A stretch of 41,195 bases of DNA from an uncultured Pelagibacteraceae bacterium (GTDB lineage: Bacteria; Pseudomonadota; Alphaproteobacteria; Pelagibacterales; Pelagibacteraceae), in contig CACJZK010000007.1 in the NCBI GenBank assembly GCA_902597875.1, positions 1 through 41,195 of the forward strand, written 5' to 3'. Both the position numbers and the translations under genes were made by a program. Below the pieces are notes generated by a model. It saw nothing but the letters and a program-made list of their open reading frames with translations, had not been told where the DNA came from and searched no databases. The number at the start of each line of letters is the position of its first letter. Position 1 is the stretch's first letter. Below, one piece after another: positions 1 to 9,377 of this stretch.

Positions 1-2
1 AG

Positions 3-65
3 CTAAATAAAGATTATATAAAAATGAAAAAAATAGAAAAAAAATTTTATAATTCAGTTAATTAA
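3..65 (+). CDS. 3' end of an unidentified upstream gene (partial)
   Basis: An open frame enters from the left edge in frame 3 and stops with TAA at 63-65, directly abutting the lnt start codon at 66. The last 20 codons are rich in lysine, which fits a real C-terminus in this genome. The perfect abutment suggests an operon with lnt. In many proteobacteria a CorC-like CBS-domain protein precedes lnt, but the visible piece is too short to identify it. Confidence 0.4.
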   Translation, partial: LNKDYIKMKKIEKKFYNSVN

Positions 66-1616
66 ATGGTTTTAGAAAAATTATCTAAAAATAGAAGCTT
101 TATGATTTTTGTACTACCATTTCTTTTAGGGCTTCTATCAGTTTTTAGTTTTCAACCTTTTAATATTACAGTTGTAAACTTTTTTATAATTTCTAGCTTA
201 TTTTTACTTCTCACATATGTACAAAAAAGATCAAGAAATATTTATAGAAAAAAACCTTATAGGGGGAATCTTTTTTTTATAGGATATTTATTTGGCATAG
301 GTTTTTTTCTTTCCACAACTTACTGGATTTCTTATTCACTTACTTTTGATGAAAATTTAAGATTTTTAATTCCCTTCTCTATTATATTAATACCTTTAAG
401 TTTAGGTCTTTTTTTTGGTCTAGGAACTTTATTTTTAGGTCCTTTTCTAAAAAATAACTATTCGTCATTTTTTTTATTTTGTTTATTATTTTCGTTTTTA
501 GATTTTTTAAGAGGAAATATACTTTCCGGATTTCCTTGGAATTTATGGTCTTATAGTTGGTCTTGGTCTTTAGAAATAATTCAAATACTAAACCCTATTG
601 GTCTATATGCTTTTAATTCACTTTCAATACTCTTTTTTTGTTCTCCAGTAATATTTTTTTTTAAAAATAGATATAAATATTTTACTTTATCCTTTTTTTT
701 AGCAATTCTTTTTTCATTTTATATTTATGGATCATATAAAATAAATAAAGATCAAGAGCTGGTTTATGCATCTGAAAATAATCTAAATATTAAAGTTATA
801 TCACCTAGTTTTGAAATGAGATATTTAAAAAATGATAATGAAATTAAACAATCATTAGAAAAACTTGTCAAATATAGCGATCCTGATTTAAATAAGAAAA
901 CTCTTTTTGTTTGGCCAGAAGGTGTTTTTGCTGGAGTTTATTTGCAAGATTTAAAAAAATTTTCAAATATATTTAAATCGAATTTTTCAGAAAATCATCT
1001 AATTATTTTTGGAATTAATACAGAAGATAAATTAAAAGAAAATTTTTTTAATAGTCTAGTAGTTGCAAACAACAATTTAGATATACTTTATAAATATGAT
1101 AAACGAAAACTTGTACCCTTTGGAGAATTTTTGCCGTTTGATTATATTTTTGAAAAATATGGATTAAAGAAAATTACCTACGGCTATGGTTCTTTCTCTA
1201 AAGGCAGAGATCAAAATAACTTTATTTTTGGAAATGCAAACATTCTTCCATTAATATGTTATGAGATAATTTTTCCAAAATTAACTCAACAATCTGATGA
1301 AGATACAAACATATTACTAAACATCTCTGAAGACGCTTGGTTTGGTTCCTCAATAGGACCTCATCAGCATTTTGCTAAAGCTATTTTTAGATCAATAGAA
1401 AATAATACCTATCTAGTTAGAGCGGCTAATAAAGGTGTCAGTGTATTTATTAACAATAATGGCGTCGTAATAAAAAGACTAGGTCCAAATGAAGTTGGGA
1501 ATATAGAATTAAATGTACCGTTAATTAACAATAATTTGAAAAACAAAAATGATTTGATATTTTTTATTCTTTTATTTACATATACATTTATCTTTTTTGT
1601 ATTGAGGGATAAATAA
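66..1616 (+). CDS. lnt: Apolipoprotein N-acyltransferase
   Basis: This inner-membrane enzyme transfers the third acyl chain from a phospholipid onto the N-terminal cysteine of lipoproteins, the last step of lipoprotein maturation after Lgt and LspA. The protein has 516 residues, near the family norm. About the first 225 residues are hydrophobic with several membrane spans, followed by a nitrilase-fold (carbon-nitrogen hydrolase) domain and a final membrane span at about 497-513. The nitrilase triad is visible as E285 (WPEG), K346 (in YDKRKLVPFGE) and C398 (LICYE). The ATG directly follows the stop codon of the preceding frame, so translation is probably coupled. The metK gene follows after 36 bases. 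Confidence is high because all three catalytic motifs are present. Confidence 0.95.
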   Translation: MVLEKLSKNRSFMIFVLPFLLGLLSVFSFQPFNITVVNFFIISSLFLLLTYVQKRSRNIYRKKPYRGNLFFIGYLFGIGFFLSTTYWISYSLTFDENLRFLIPFSIILIPLSLGLFFGLGTLFLGPFLKNNYSSFFLFCLLFSFLDFLRGNILSGFPWNLWSYSWSWSLEIIQILNPIGLYAFNSLSILFFCSPVIFFFKNRYKYFTLSFFLAILFSFYIYGSYKINKDQELVYASENNLNIKVISPSFEMRYLKNDNEIKQSLEKLVKYSDPDLNKKTLFVWPEGVFAGVYLQDLKKFSNIFKSNFSENHLIIFGINTEDKLKENFFNSLVVANNNLDILYKYDKRKLVPFGEFLPFDYIFEKYGLKKITYGYGSFSKGRDQNNFIFGNANILPLICYEIIFPKLTQQSDEDTNILLNISEDAWFGSSIGPHQHFAKAIFRSIENNTYLVRAANKGVSVFINNNGVVIKRLGPNEVGNIELNVPLINNNLKNKNDLIFFILLFTYTFIFFVLRDK

Positions 1617-1652
1617 TAATGATTAATAACACAGGTTCTTCAAATAAATTAA

Positions 1653-2816
1653 ATGACAAATAATAAGTACTTTTTTACAAGTGAGTCTGTTTCAGAAGGT
1701 CACCCAGATAAGGTGTGTGATCGTATTTCAGATATGGTTGTTGACGCATATCTATCAAAAGAACCTTACGCAAGAGTCGCTTGTGAAACCTTAGCTACAA
1801 CTAATAAAGTGGTTCTAGCAGGAGAAATACGGGGACCAAAAATTAATAATGAAGATTTAATACAAAAAGTTAGAGAATGTATTAAAGATATAGGCTACGA
1901 CCAAGAAGGGTTTAGCTGGAAAACTGCAAAAATCGAGACGCATTTACACGAACAATCTTCTGATATTGCTATGGGAGTTGATTCCAAGGGAAATAAGGAT
2001 GAAGGTGCCGGAGATCAAGGGATAATGTTTGGATATGCATGTAAAGAAACAAAAGATTTAATGCCAGCTCCAATACATTTTTCACATAAAATTTTAAGAT
2101 TGATGGCTGAAGACAGAAAAAAAGGTGTCCTAAAAGGTATTGAACCAGACTCAAAAAGTCAGGTAACCATGTTGTATGAAAATGGCATACCAAAAATAGT
2201 CACATCTATAGTTATTTCCACTCAACATTCAAAAGATCTTGATCAGAAAAAAGTAAAAGATTTGGTTTATCCTTATATAACAAAATCTATTCCAAAGGAT
2301 TTAATAAAAAATTTAGATGATAAAAATATTTATGTAAATCCCACAGGCCAATTTATTATTGGTGGACCAGATGGAGATACTGGTTTAACTGGAAGAAAGA
2401 TAATAGTTGATACATATGGTGGAGCAGCTCCTCATGGAGGAGGAGCTTTTTCAGGCAAAGATCCTACAAAAGTGGATCGATCAGCTGCTTATGTTGCTAG
2501 GTATGTAGCAAAAAATATTGTTGCCTCAGGCGCCTCAGATAAATGTTTAATTCAGTTAGCTTATGCTATTGGTGTATCAAAACCACTTTCTGTATACGTA
2601 AAACTATCAGATAAAGATAAAGATAAAACAGAGGATATTAAAAAAAAAATTGATCAAAATTTTGACCTGTCTCCGCGTGGAATTAGAGAGCTTTTAGGCT
2701 TAAATAGAGCAATTTATCAACCAACAGCGGCTTATGGCCATTTTGGAAGAGAACCATTAGATAATGGTCAATTTTCTTGGGAAAAAACTGATAAAAAAGA
2801 TATTTTTATAAAGTAA
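1653..2816 (+). CDS. metK: S-adenosylmethionine synthetase
   Basis: MetK makes S-adenosylmethionine from methionine and ATP in the cytoplasm. The 387-residue length fits the family. Signature motifs are clear: [12 protein letters not shown] near residue 17 (ATP and metal site), [12 protein letters not shown] near residue 118, and the glycine-rich loop [19 protein letters not shown] near residues 262-280. The 36-base gap after lnt shows no hairpin or recognisable SAM riboswitch, so metK is probably read from the lnt transcript. A strong intrinsic terminator follows 54 bases after the stop codon. The product supplies the methyl donor for UbiE in this window, and AhcY removes the by-product of such reactions. 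Confidence 0.97.
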   Translation: MTNNKYFFTSESVSEGHPDKVCDRISDMVVDAYLSKEPYARVACETLATTNKVVLAGEIRGPKINNEDLIQKVRECIKDIGYDQEGFSWKTAKIETHLHEQSSDIAMGVDSKGNKDEGAGDQGIMFGYACKETKDLMPAPIHFSHKILRLMAEDRKKGVLKGIEPDSKSQVTMLYENGIPKIVTSIVISTQHSKDLDQKKVKDLVYPYITKSIPKDLIKNLDDKNIYVNPTGQFIIGGPDGDTGLTGRKIIVDTYGGAAPHGGGAFSGKDPTKVDRSAAYVARYVAKNIVASGASDKCLIQLAYAIGVSKPLSVYVKLSDKDKDKTEDIKKKIDQNFDLSPRGIRELLGLNRAIYQPTAAYGHFGREPLDNGQFSWEKTDKKDIFIK

Positions 2817-2819
2817 ATC

Positions 2820-2849
2820 TTGAAAAAATAGTAATATTTAATATATATA
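2820..2849 (+). promoter_or_regulatory. Possible promoter between metK and the terminator
   Basis: TTGAAA (2820-2825) and TATATA (2844-2849) are separated by 18 bases. If used, transcription would start near 2856 and run through the hairpin at 2871-2897 before reaching nusA. Such A/T-rich matches are common by chance here, so this is a weak call that matters mainly for the attenuation idea. Confidence 0.3.
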
Positions 2850-2870
2850 ACAGTACATTGTTGAAATTTC

Positions 2871-2897
2871 AAAATGGGCTATGGCCCATTTTTTTTT
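2871..2897 (+). terminator. Intrinsic terminator (metK terminator or nusA leader attenuator)
   Basis: A 9-bp stem pairs 2871-2879 with 2884-2892 around a 4-base loop. It has four consecutive G-C pairs, and the 3' side runs into nine T residues (2889-2897). This is the most convincing intrinsic terminator in the window. It lies 20 bases upstream of the nusA ATG, so it either ends the lnt-metK transcript or acts as an attenuator in the nusA leader. Confidence 0.8.
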
Positions 2898-2917
2898 GGA
2901 AAGGACAAAAACATAGA

Positions 2918-4468
2918 ATGTTAAATAGAGGACTAGATAAGTTAGAACTTTTAAGGATAGTAGAATCGGTTGCCAATGAAAAATCTATAGACAAAGAGCT
3001 AGTAATCGAGTCTATGGAGAGTGCGATACAAAGAGCAGCTTTAACAAAATTTGGAAACGATAATTCTATAGAAGTCAGTATTGATAGAAAAAATGGTGAA
3101 ATTAAAATTAAAAAAGTTTTTCAAATAGTTGAGAAACCAGAAGATCCGAGTAGGGAAATTACTTTAGATCAAGCAAAAAAAATTGAAACAGAAAATAAGG
3201 ATCTCAAAATAGGCGATAAAATATTTGAAGAATTGCCCCAAATTGATTTTGGGAGAATAGCAGCTCAAAGCGCTAAGCAAGTTATTAGTCAAAGAGTTAA
3301 AGAAGCTGAAAAAACAAGACAATATCAAGATTTTGCTGATAAGGAGACACAAATATTAAGCGGAATCATTAAAAGATTAGAATATGGAAATGTAATAATG
3401 GATTTGGGTAAAGCAGAGGGTGTGATTAAAAAAGATGAGCTTATTCCAAGAGAGATTTTAAAAACAGGGGATAGAGTCAAAGCTTACTGTTATGAAGTAA
3501 AAAAAGAAATAAAAGGTCACCAAATTTTCTTATCTAGAGCACATCCACAATTTTTAGCGAAGCTATTCTTTCAGGAGGTCCCAGAGATTTATGAGGGAAT
3601 TATAGAAATCAAATCTGTTGCTAGAGATCCTGGTAGTAGAGCAAAAATTTGTGTAAATTCAAAAGATAATTCAATAGATCCTGTCGGAGCCTGTGTTGGT
3701 ATGAGAGGTAGCAGGGTTCAAACTATAGTTAATGAACTTCACGGAGAAAAAATTGATATAATTAAATGGACCGAAGATTTGCCAACTCTAATTGCTGAAT
3801 CTTTGTCGCCAGCCGAAATACAAAAAGTTTTAATCGATAAAGATAGTAAAAGAATTGACGTAATACTTTCTGAAGAAAACCTTAGTAAAGCTATTGGTAG
3901 GAGAGGTCAAAATGTAAGGTTAGCATCCAAATTAACAAATTTTGAGATTGATATACTTACTGATAAGGAAGACTCTGAAAGAAGACAAATTGAATTCAAA
4001 GAAAAAACTGAACTTTTAATTAAAAGTTTAGAAGTAGATGAAACACTAGGACAACTTTTAGTATCAGAGGGATTTCAGGGTATAGAAGAAATTTCTCAGG
4101 CAACCCCAGAAGATATTTCAAAAATAGAGGGTATAGACGAGGATACTGCGAAAGAACTTATCAATAGATCTAAAGAAAATTTAATAAAAGAAAAAGAGGA
4201 AATAGGAAAAAAATTAAAAGAACTTGGAGTAGAAGATTCCTTAATAAATCTTAAGGGAATGACACAAGGGATGTTAGTTATTTTAGGACAAAGAAATATA
4301 AAAAAACTAAATGATTTTGCAGATCTTTCCTCTGACGAGTTGATAGGTGGATTTGATGAAATAAAAGGAAAAAAAATAAGAATTGAAGGCTATTTAGAAG
4401 AATTTTCTCTTTCCAGAGAGGAAGCTGATCAATTAATTATGTCAGCAAGAGAGATAGTGTATAAGTGA
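2918..4468 (+). CDS. nusA: Transcription termination/antitermination factor NusA
   Basis: NusA binds RNA polymerase and nascent RNA and modulates pausing, termination and antitermination. The protein has 516 residues: an N-terminal polymerase-binding domain, an S1 domain at about 130-200, paired KH domains at about 230-345 (with GMRGSRVQ and GRRGQNVRLA loops), and C-terminal helix-hairpin-helix repeats. I chose the ATG at 2918, preceded by AGGA at 2902-2905. An in-frame TTG at 2858 would place 20 extra codons across the terminator hairpin, which is implausible. In most proteobacteria rimP directly precedes nusA; here metK does. The stop codon overlaps a GTG codon in the infB frame, and infB follows closely. 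Confidence 0.95.
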   Translation: MLNRGLDKLELLRIVESVANEKSIDKELVIESMESAIQRAALTKFGNDNSIEVSIDRKNGEIKIKKVFQIVEKPEDPSREITLDQAKKIETENKDLKIGDKIFEELPQIDFGRIAAQSAKQVISQRVKEAEKTRQYQDFADKETQILSGIIKRLEYGNVIMDLGKAEGVIKKDELIPREILKTGDRVKAYCYEVKKEIKGHQIFLSRAHPQFLAKLFFQEVPEIYEGIIEIKSVARDPGSRAKICVNSKDNSIDPVGACVGMRGSRVQTIVNELHGEKIDIIKWTEDLPTLIAESLSPAEIQKVLIDKDSKRIDVILSEENLSKAIGRRGQNVRLASKLTNFEIDILTDKEDSERRQIEFKEKTELLIKSLEVDETLGQLLVSEGFQGIEEISQATPEDISKIEGIDEDTAKELINRSKENLIKEKEEIGKKLKELGVEDSLINLKGMTQGMLVILGQRNIKKLNDFADLSSDELIGGFDEIKGKKIRIEGYLEEFSLSREEADQLIMSAREIVYK

Positions 4469-4476
4469 GGCTAAAC

Positions 4477-6669
4477 ATGGATGATAAAAAAAACAAGAAA
4501 AAAACTCTCACAATATCAAAAAATTTTAGTAAAAAAGTAAACCCAGCAAAACTACCCCAACAAGGTAAAAAATCTTTTTCTATAGAGAAAAAAAAACCAT
4601 TTAAATCTAAAGATGGAAAAAAGTTTAGTCCAAATACTAACTCTGCTAACAGATTTGTCCCAAATAAGAAAAAGAATTTTGCAAGAAAATTTATTGAACA
4701 ACAAGCAAAAAAAGATTTCATTAAAAAAGACGATAAATTACCAAAAAAAAGCAAATTAAAATTAAAAAGTTCTTTAGACAGGAAAAATTTTAAAATGACA
4801 GTAAATAGAGCACTAAATGTCGAAGAAATAGAAATTAAGCAACGTAGCCTAGCATCTGTAAAAAGAGCACGTCTTAAAGAAAAGAAAACTGTCAATGAAT
4901 CTGATGACAAAAAAGAATTTAAAAAAGTTGTTAGAGATGTAAAAATTCCAGATCAAATTTCAATACAGGAATTATCAAACAGAATGGCTGAACGTTCAAG
5001 TGATATAATAAAATTTTTATTTAATATGAAGGTAGTTGCAACCATCAACCATGTTATAGACAAGGACACTGCTGAATATATAGTTAAAGAATTTGGACAT
5101 AAGCCAATAATAGAGGAAGCACCTTCTCTAGAAATTAATAAAAAACAAAATTTTGTTGAGGGAAATCTTAAAAAAAGACCACCAGTTGTAACTATAATGG
5201 GTCACGTAGATCACGGCAAAACTTCACTTTTAGACGCTCTTAGAGATACAAGTGTGGTTTCAGGGGAGCACGGAGGGATTACCCAACATATTGGAGCATA
5301 CCAGGTAAAGACTGAAAATAATCAAATTATCACTTTTATAGATACACCGGGTCATGCTGCTTTCACCCAAATGAGAGCAAGAGGATCAAAAGTTACAGAC
5401 ATTGTGGTTTTAGTTATTGCTGCAGACGATGGAATCAAACCTCAAACTATAGAGGCGATCCAACACTCAAAAGCAGCCAAAGTACCAATAATTGTAGCTA
5501 TAAATAAATGTGATTTGCCTAATAAGAATATTAGTAAGATTAAAAATGATCTGATGCAATACGAATTAATTGCAGAGGATTTAAGTGGTGACACTTTATT
5601 CGTTGAGGTTTCTGCATCAAAAAAAACTAATTTAGATAAGCTGAAAGAAGCAATTGTTTTACAATCAGAAATCTTAGATCTAAAAGCTTCGATGTCAGGA
5701 GCGGCTTCTGGTACAGTTTTAGAGTCGAAAATTGACAAAGGCAAGGGTCCAGTTTCAACAATATTAATTTCTTCTGGTTTACTTAAAAAAGGAGATTATT
5801 TTGTTTGTGGTAATACTTGGGGAAAAATTAGAGCTATTATAAATCATGAGGGAAAAAATATTGAAGAAGCCCATGCATCCATGCCAGTCGAAATATTGGG
5901 CATGAATGATTCTGCTTTTGCCGGGGCAGAATTTTTAGTGACCGATGAAAATAAAGCAGAAAAAATTGCAGAATTTAACAAAAAAGATAAATCTAGCATA
6001 AACAAAAATTTAATAGCAAAAGACAAAACAACTTTATTTGATGAAAAAAAAGATAAAGAAGAATTAAATATAATTATTAAATCTGATGTTCAGGGATCGA
6101 GTGAAGCCCTTAAAAATGCAATAAATAAAATTGAACACGATGAGGTAAAACCTAATATCATTCTTTCAGATATTGGAATGATCAATGAGACAGATGTTTC
6201 TCTAGCTAAGGCGTCCAAAGCAATATTGATTGGATTTAATGTAAAACCAAATAGGGAAGCTAAAAAATTGGCAGAGGAACAAAATATTGAGATAAAATAT
6301 TATAATATTATTTATAAAGCTTTAGAATCTGTTCAAAAAAGTTTGTCTGGACTATTAGAACCAGATCTAAACGAAAAAGTTATAGGGTCTGCAGAAATTC
6401 TTCAAATATTTAAAGTGTCTAAAGCAGGAAAAATTGCTGGCTCAAAAGTTGTAAATGGAGAAATAAAAAATAAATCTAAAGCAAGACTAATAAGAGATGG
6501 GGCGGTAGTTTATGATGGAGAAATATCAAGCATATTCAGAGAGAAGAATGCTGTAAAAGAAGTTAAATCAGGATTGGAGTGCGGAATAGGCTTGAAAGAC
6601 TTTATGGACTTTAAAGAAAAGGATATAATAGAATCTTACCAAATAGAGAGAATTGAGAGAGAGTTATAA
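4477..6669 (+). CDS. infB: Translation initiation factor IF-2
   Basis: IF-2 is a GTPase that brings fMet-tRNA to the 30S subunit and promotes subunit joining. The protein has about 730 residues, with a lysine-rich, low-complexity N-terminal region of about 150 residues, an IF2_N-like region, the G domain with P-loop GHVDHGKT at about residue 242, the DTPGHAAF and NKCD motifs, then the elongation-factor-like and C-terminal fMet-tRNA-binding domains. I chose ATG 4477 because GAGG at 4467-4470 sits six bases upstream. A GTG at 4465 is in frame but overlaps the nusA stop. The ylxR gene, often found between nusA and infB, is absent. The stop overlaps the rbfA ATG by one base. Confidence 0.95.
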   Translation: MDDKKNKKKTLTISKNFSKKVNPAKLPQQGKKSFSIEKKKPFKSKDGKKFSPNTNSANRFVPNKKKNFARKFIEQQAKKDFIKKDDKLPKKSKLKLKSSLDRKNFKMTVNRALNVEEIEIKQRSLASVKRARLKEKKTVNESDDKKEFKKVVRDVKIPDQISIQELSNRMAERSSDIIKFLFNMKVVATINHVIDKDTAEYIVKEFGHKPIIEEAPSLEINKKQNFVEGNLKKRPPVVTIMGHVDHGKTSLLDALRDTSVVSGEHGGITQHIGAYQVKTENNQIITFIDTPGHAAFTQMRARGSKVTDIVVLVIAADDGIKPQTIEAIQHSKAAKVPIIVAINKCDLPNKNISKIKNDLMQYELIAEDLSGDTLFVEVSASKKTNLDKLKEAIVLQSEILDLKASMSGAASGTVLESKIDKGKGPVSTILISSGLLKKGDYFVCGNTWGKIRAIINHEGKNIEEAHASMPVEILGMNDSAFAGAEFLVTDENKAEKIAEFNKKDKSSINKNLIAKDKTTLFDEKKDKEELNIIIKSDVQGSSEALKNAINKIEHDEVKPNIILSDIGMINETDVSLAKASKAILIGFNVKPNREAKKLAEEQNIEIKYYNIIYKALESVQKSLSGLLEPDLNEKVIGSAEILQIFKVSKAGKIAGSKVVNGEIKNKSKARLIRDGAVVYDGEISSIFREKNAVKEVKSGLECGIGLKDFMDFKEKDIIESYQIERIEREL

Positions 6670-7073
6670 TGAAAAAAGAAAAAAATTCTTCGGCCTTCAG
6701 TCAGAGACAGCTTAGAGTTGGAGAATTAGTAAAACAAAATTTGGGTGAAATTTTTATAAGAAATGAGGCAAAAATACCCTCAATTAATACAAAAGTAATA
6801 ACCGTTACTGAAGTAAGAATGACACCGGATTTAAAAACCGCTAGGGCATATGTAATACCATTAGGAGGTCTTGAAATGGATAGAACAGTTAGTATATTGA
6901 CTGAATTCTCTCATCTTGTTAGAAAGGCATTGTCAAAAAAACTTGATGTAAAGTTTCTTCCTAGGCTTTCATTTGTACAAGATAATTCTTTTGCATATGC
7001 AGAAAAAATAGAAAGATTGATTAAAAAAAATAAAGAAAAAGAAAATGAAAAAGAAAAAAGACGAAGCAATTGA
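6669..7073 (+). CDS. rbfA: 30S ribosome-binding factor A
   Basis: RbfA is a small KH-fold protein that assists late maturation of the 30S subunit and 16S rRNA 5' end. The 134-residue length fits. The early R-Q-L-R-V-G-E-L segment and the T-P-D-L-K-T-A-R-A-Y-V segment around residue 52 are typical of the family. The ATG overlaps the infB stop (TAATG), so the two are translationally coupled. The last ten codons form a K/E-rich tail that overlaps the start of rpsO by 29 bases. In most alphaproteobacteria truB would lie between rbfA and rpsO. Confidence 0.92.
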   Translation: MKKEKNSSAFSQRQLRVGELVKQNLGEIFIRNEAKIPSINTKVITVTEVRMTPDLKTARAYVIPLGGLEMDRTVSILTEFSHLVRKALSKKLDVKFLPRLSFVQDNSFAYAEKIERLIKKNKEKENEKEKRRSN

Positions 7074-7305
7074 ATCTTTAGCGATTCACACAAAAGACAC
7101 TGGTTCAGCCGAAGTCCAGATAGGATTGTTAAGTAGAAAAATTGAAAAATTATCTGAACATTTTAAAAAATTTAAAAAAGACAAACATTCTACACTTGGT
7201 TTAAACAAATCTGTGAATAGAAGAAAAAAATTACTAGCTTATTTAAAAAGAAAAAAGCCAGAGTCTTATAATAAAGTATTAAAACAACTCAATTTAAGGA
7301 AATAA
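7045..7305 (+). CDS. rpsO: 30S ribosomal protein S15
   Basis: S15 is a primary 16S rRNA-binding protein of the 30S subunit. The 86-residue length is close to the usual 88-89. The DTGSAEVQ segment, H-F-K-x-F-K-K-D-x-H-S and the [12 protein letters not shown] helix are diagnostic. Its first 29 bases overlap the end of rbfA in another frame. The start is supported because it leaves 17 residues before DTGS, close to the usual spacing of about 20. The stop codon overlaps the pnp ATG by one base. The rpsO-pnp pairing is a conserved arrangement. Confidence 0.95.
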   Translation: MKKKKDEAIESLAIHTKDTGSAEVQIGLLSRKIEKLSEHFKKFKKDKHSTLGLNKSVNRRKKLLAYLKRKKPESYNKVLKQLNLRK

Positions 7306-9377
7306 TGTTTAAAGTAAGTAAAGAAGAAATAGAAATTAACGGAAAAAAAATTACGTTAGAAACAGGTAAAATTGCTAGACAGGCAGACGGTGCTATAATC
7401 GCATCTTGTGGTGAAACAGTTGTAATAGCAACAGCAGTAGGCGCTAAGAATTTAAAAGATGGTCAGGATTATTTTCCACTGTCTGTAAATTATCAAGAAA
7501 AATATTATGCAGCAGGAAAAATACCTGGAGGATATTTTAAAAGAGAAGCAAGACCAACAGAAGCTGAAACATTAATATCTAGATTAATAGACAGACCAAT
7601 TAGACCACTATTTCCATCAAGTTTTATGAATGAAGTTCAAGTATTACCTACAGTTTTGTCTTATGATGGAGAAAATCAGCCAGATATTTTATCTATAATT
7701 GCCTCTTCAGCGGCTTTAGCTATATCAGGACTTCCCTTTCAAGGTCCGATAGCCGCAAGTAGAGTGGGTTATAAAGATGGAAAGTTTTTATTAAATCCTT
7801 CACTAACAGAACTAAAAGAATCTGAATTAGATTTAGTAGTAGCAGGAACAAAAGACGCAGTTTTAATGGTAGAGTCAGAAACTTCAGGATTATCAGAAAA
7901 AATAATGCTAGATGCTGTGAAATTTGGACACGAAAAATTCATTCCTATTATTAAATCAATTGAAAAATTATCAAAAAAAGCAGGTAAACCTAAATGGGAA
8001 ATTGAAGAGATAGATCATTCTGATCTTAAAGATAAAATTGCCAAAACTTTTGAAGCAGACTTAAGAAAAGCTTTTAAAGAAATTGACAAAAAGAAAAGAT
8101 CAACTGCTATTTCTGAAATAGATACCAAATGTAGAGAAATGTTTGCAGAAGATGAAAAGGTGACCGAAAATCAAGCAATGGCACAATTAAAATCACTAGA
8201 AAAAGATATTGTTAGAACAGCAATTTTAAAAGATAAAAAAAGAATTGATGGTAGAGGTCTTTCAGATGTGAGACAAATTAAATGTGAAGTAGGCGTGTTG
8301 CCACGAACTCATGGTTCTGCTCTATTTACGAGAGGTGAAACCCAAGCTTTAGTTGTTACCACTTTAGGTATGTCTGACGATGAACAAAGGTTAGAAAGTC
8401 TTGAGGGAATGCAAAGATCAAATTTTATGCTTCATTATAATTTTCCTCCATTCTCAGTTGGTGAGTGTGGCAGAATTGGAACAGGACGTAGAGAAATAGG
8501 CCATGGGAAGTTAGCTTGGAGAGCTATAAACTCCTCATTGCCTAAAAAGGAAAATTTTCCTTACACTTTAAGAGTTGTGTCTGAGATTACAGAGTCCAAC
8601 GGATCATCATCTATGGCAACAGTTTGCGGAACTTCCTTATCTTTAATGGACGCAGGCGTTCCAATTAAAGAACCGGTAGCAGGAATAGCAATGGGTTTAA
8701 TTAAGGAAGGTGATAAATTTTCTGTGCTATCAGATATTTTAGGAGACGAAGACCACTTAGGTGATATGGATTTTAAAGTGGCTGGAACTAAAGATGGCAT
8801 AACATCTCTTCAAATGGACATTAAGATTACCGGAATTACATTTGAAATCATGGAAAAAGCCTTGGACCAAGCTAAAGTGGGAAGAGAGCATATTCTAGGA
8901 GAGATGAATAAAGCTATAAAAACATCTAGAAAAGAATTTTCAAAACATACACCTAAAATGGAAACAATAAAAGTTGATAAGAAAGATATTGCAACGGTTA
9001 TAGGTAAAGGTGGAGCAACTATTAGAGAGATAGTAGAGACTTCTGGTGCAAAAGTAGATGTAAAAGACACAGGAGAAGTAACAGTCGCTGCCCCGGATGA
9101 AGAGTCAAGAAATAAAGCAATTGAATTTATAAAAAACCTTGTAGCAAAACCTGAAATGGGAAAAATTTATAAAGGTAAAGTAGTTAAAATTATGGAATTT
9201 GGAGCTTTTGTGAACTTTTTAGGAAAACAAGATGGCTTAGTTCATATCTCAGAACTTGCTTCTAAAAGAGTAGCAAAAGTGGGTGATGTTGTTAAAGAGG
9301 GTGATGAAGTTTCAGTGAAAGTAGTGGGTTTTGATAGAGGCAAAGTAAAATTATCAATTAAACAAGCTGTAGCCTAA
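7305..9377 (+). CDS. pnp: Polyribonucleotide nucleotidyltransferase (PNPase)
   Basis: PNPase is a phosphate-dependent 3'-5' exoribonuclease of RNA decay. The 690-residue protein has the standard order: first RNase PH domain, alpha-helical linker, second RNase PH domain (with [16 protein letters not shown] and [12 protein letters not shown] motifs), KH domain with the [10 protein letters not shown] loop, and a C-terminal S1 domain containing [19 protein letters not shown]. It lacks the long acidic or repeat tail of some relatives. Its TAA stop overlaps the stop codon of the convergent GNAT-like gene, so there is no room for a terminator between them. Confidence 0.97.
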   Translation: MFKVSKEEIEINGKKITLETGKIARQADGAIIASCGETVVIATAVGAKNLKDGQDYFPLSVNYQEKYYAAGKIPGGYFKREARPTEAETLISRLIDRPIRPLFPSSFMNEVQVLPTVLSYDGENQPDILSIIASSAALAISGLPFQGPIAASRVGYKDGKFLLNPSLTELKESELDLVVAGTKDAVLMVESETSGLSEKIMLDAVKFGHEKFIPIIKSIEKLSKKAGKPKWEIEEIDHSDLKDKIAKTFEADLRKAFKEIDKKKRSTAISEIDTKCREMFAEDEKVTENQAMAQLKSLEKDIVRTAILKDKKRIDGRGLSDVRQIKCEVGVLPRTHGSALFTRGETQALVVTTLGMSDDEQRLESLEGMQRSNFMLHYNFPPFSVGECGRIGTGRREIGHGKLAWRAINSSLPKKENFPYTLRVVSEITESNGSSSMATVCGTSLSLMDAGVPIKEPVAGIAMGLIKEGDKFSVLSDILGDEDHLGDMDFKVAGTKDGITSLQMDIKITGITFEIMEKALDQAKVGREHILGEMNKAIKTSRKEFSKHTPKMETIKVDKKDIATVIGKGGATIREIVETSGAKVDVKDTGEVTVAAPDEESRNKAIEFIKNLVAKPEMGKIYKGKVVKIMEFGAFVNFLGKQDGLVHISELASKRVAKVGDVVKEGDEVSVKVVGFDRGKVKLSIKQAVA

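Noticed and set aside
1617-1652. SAM riboswitch before metK
   Set aside because: Only 36 bases are available and no conserved stem or pseudoknot pattern is seen.
2858-2917. TTG start for nusA 20 codons upstream
   Set aside because: The extra codons span the terminator hairpin and do not resemble NusA; ATG 2918 gives the normal N-terminus.
4465-4476. GTG start for infB overlapping the nusA stop
   Set aside because: ATG 4477 has GAGG at the right distance, and the GAGG itself would lie within the extended frame.
4437-4910. 157-codon open frame antisense to the nusA end and infB start
   Set aside because: It mirrors the lysine-rich IF-2 N-terminus (AAA codons read as Phe/Leu), has no family resemblance and no separate signals.
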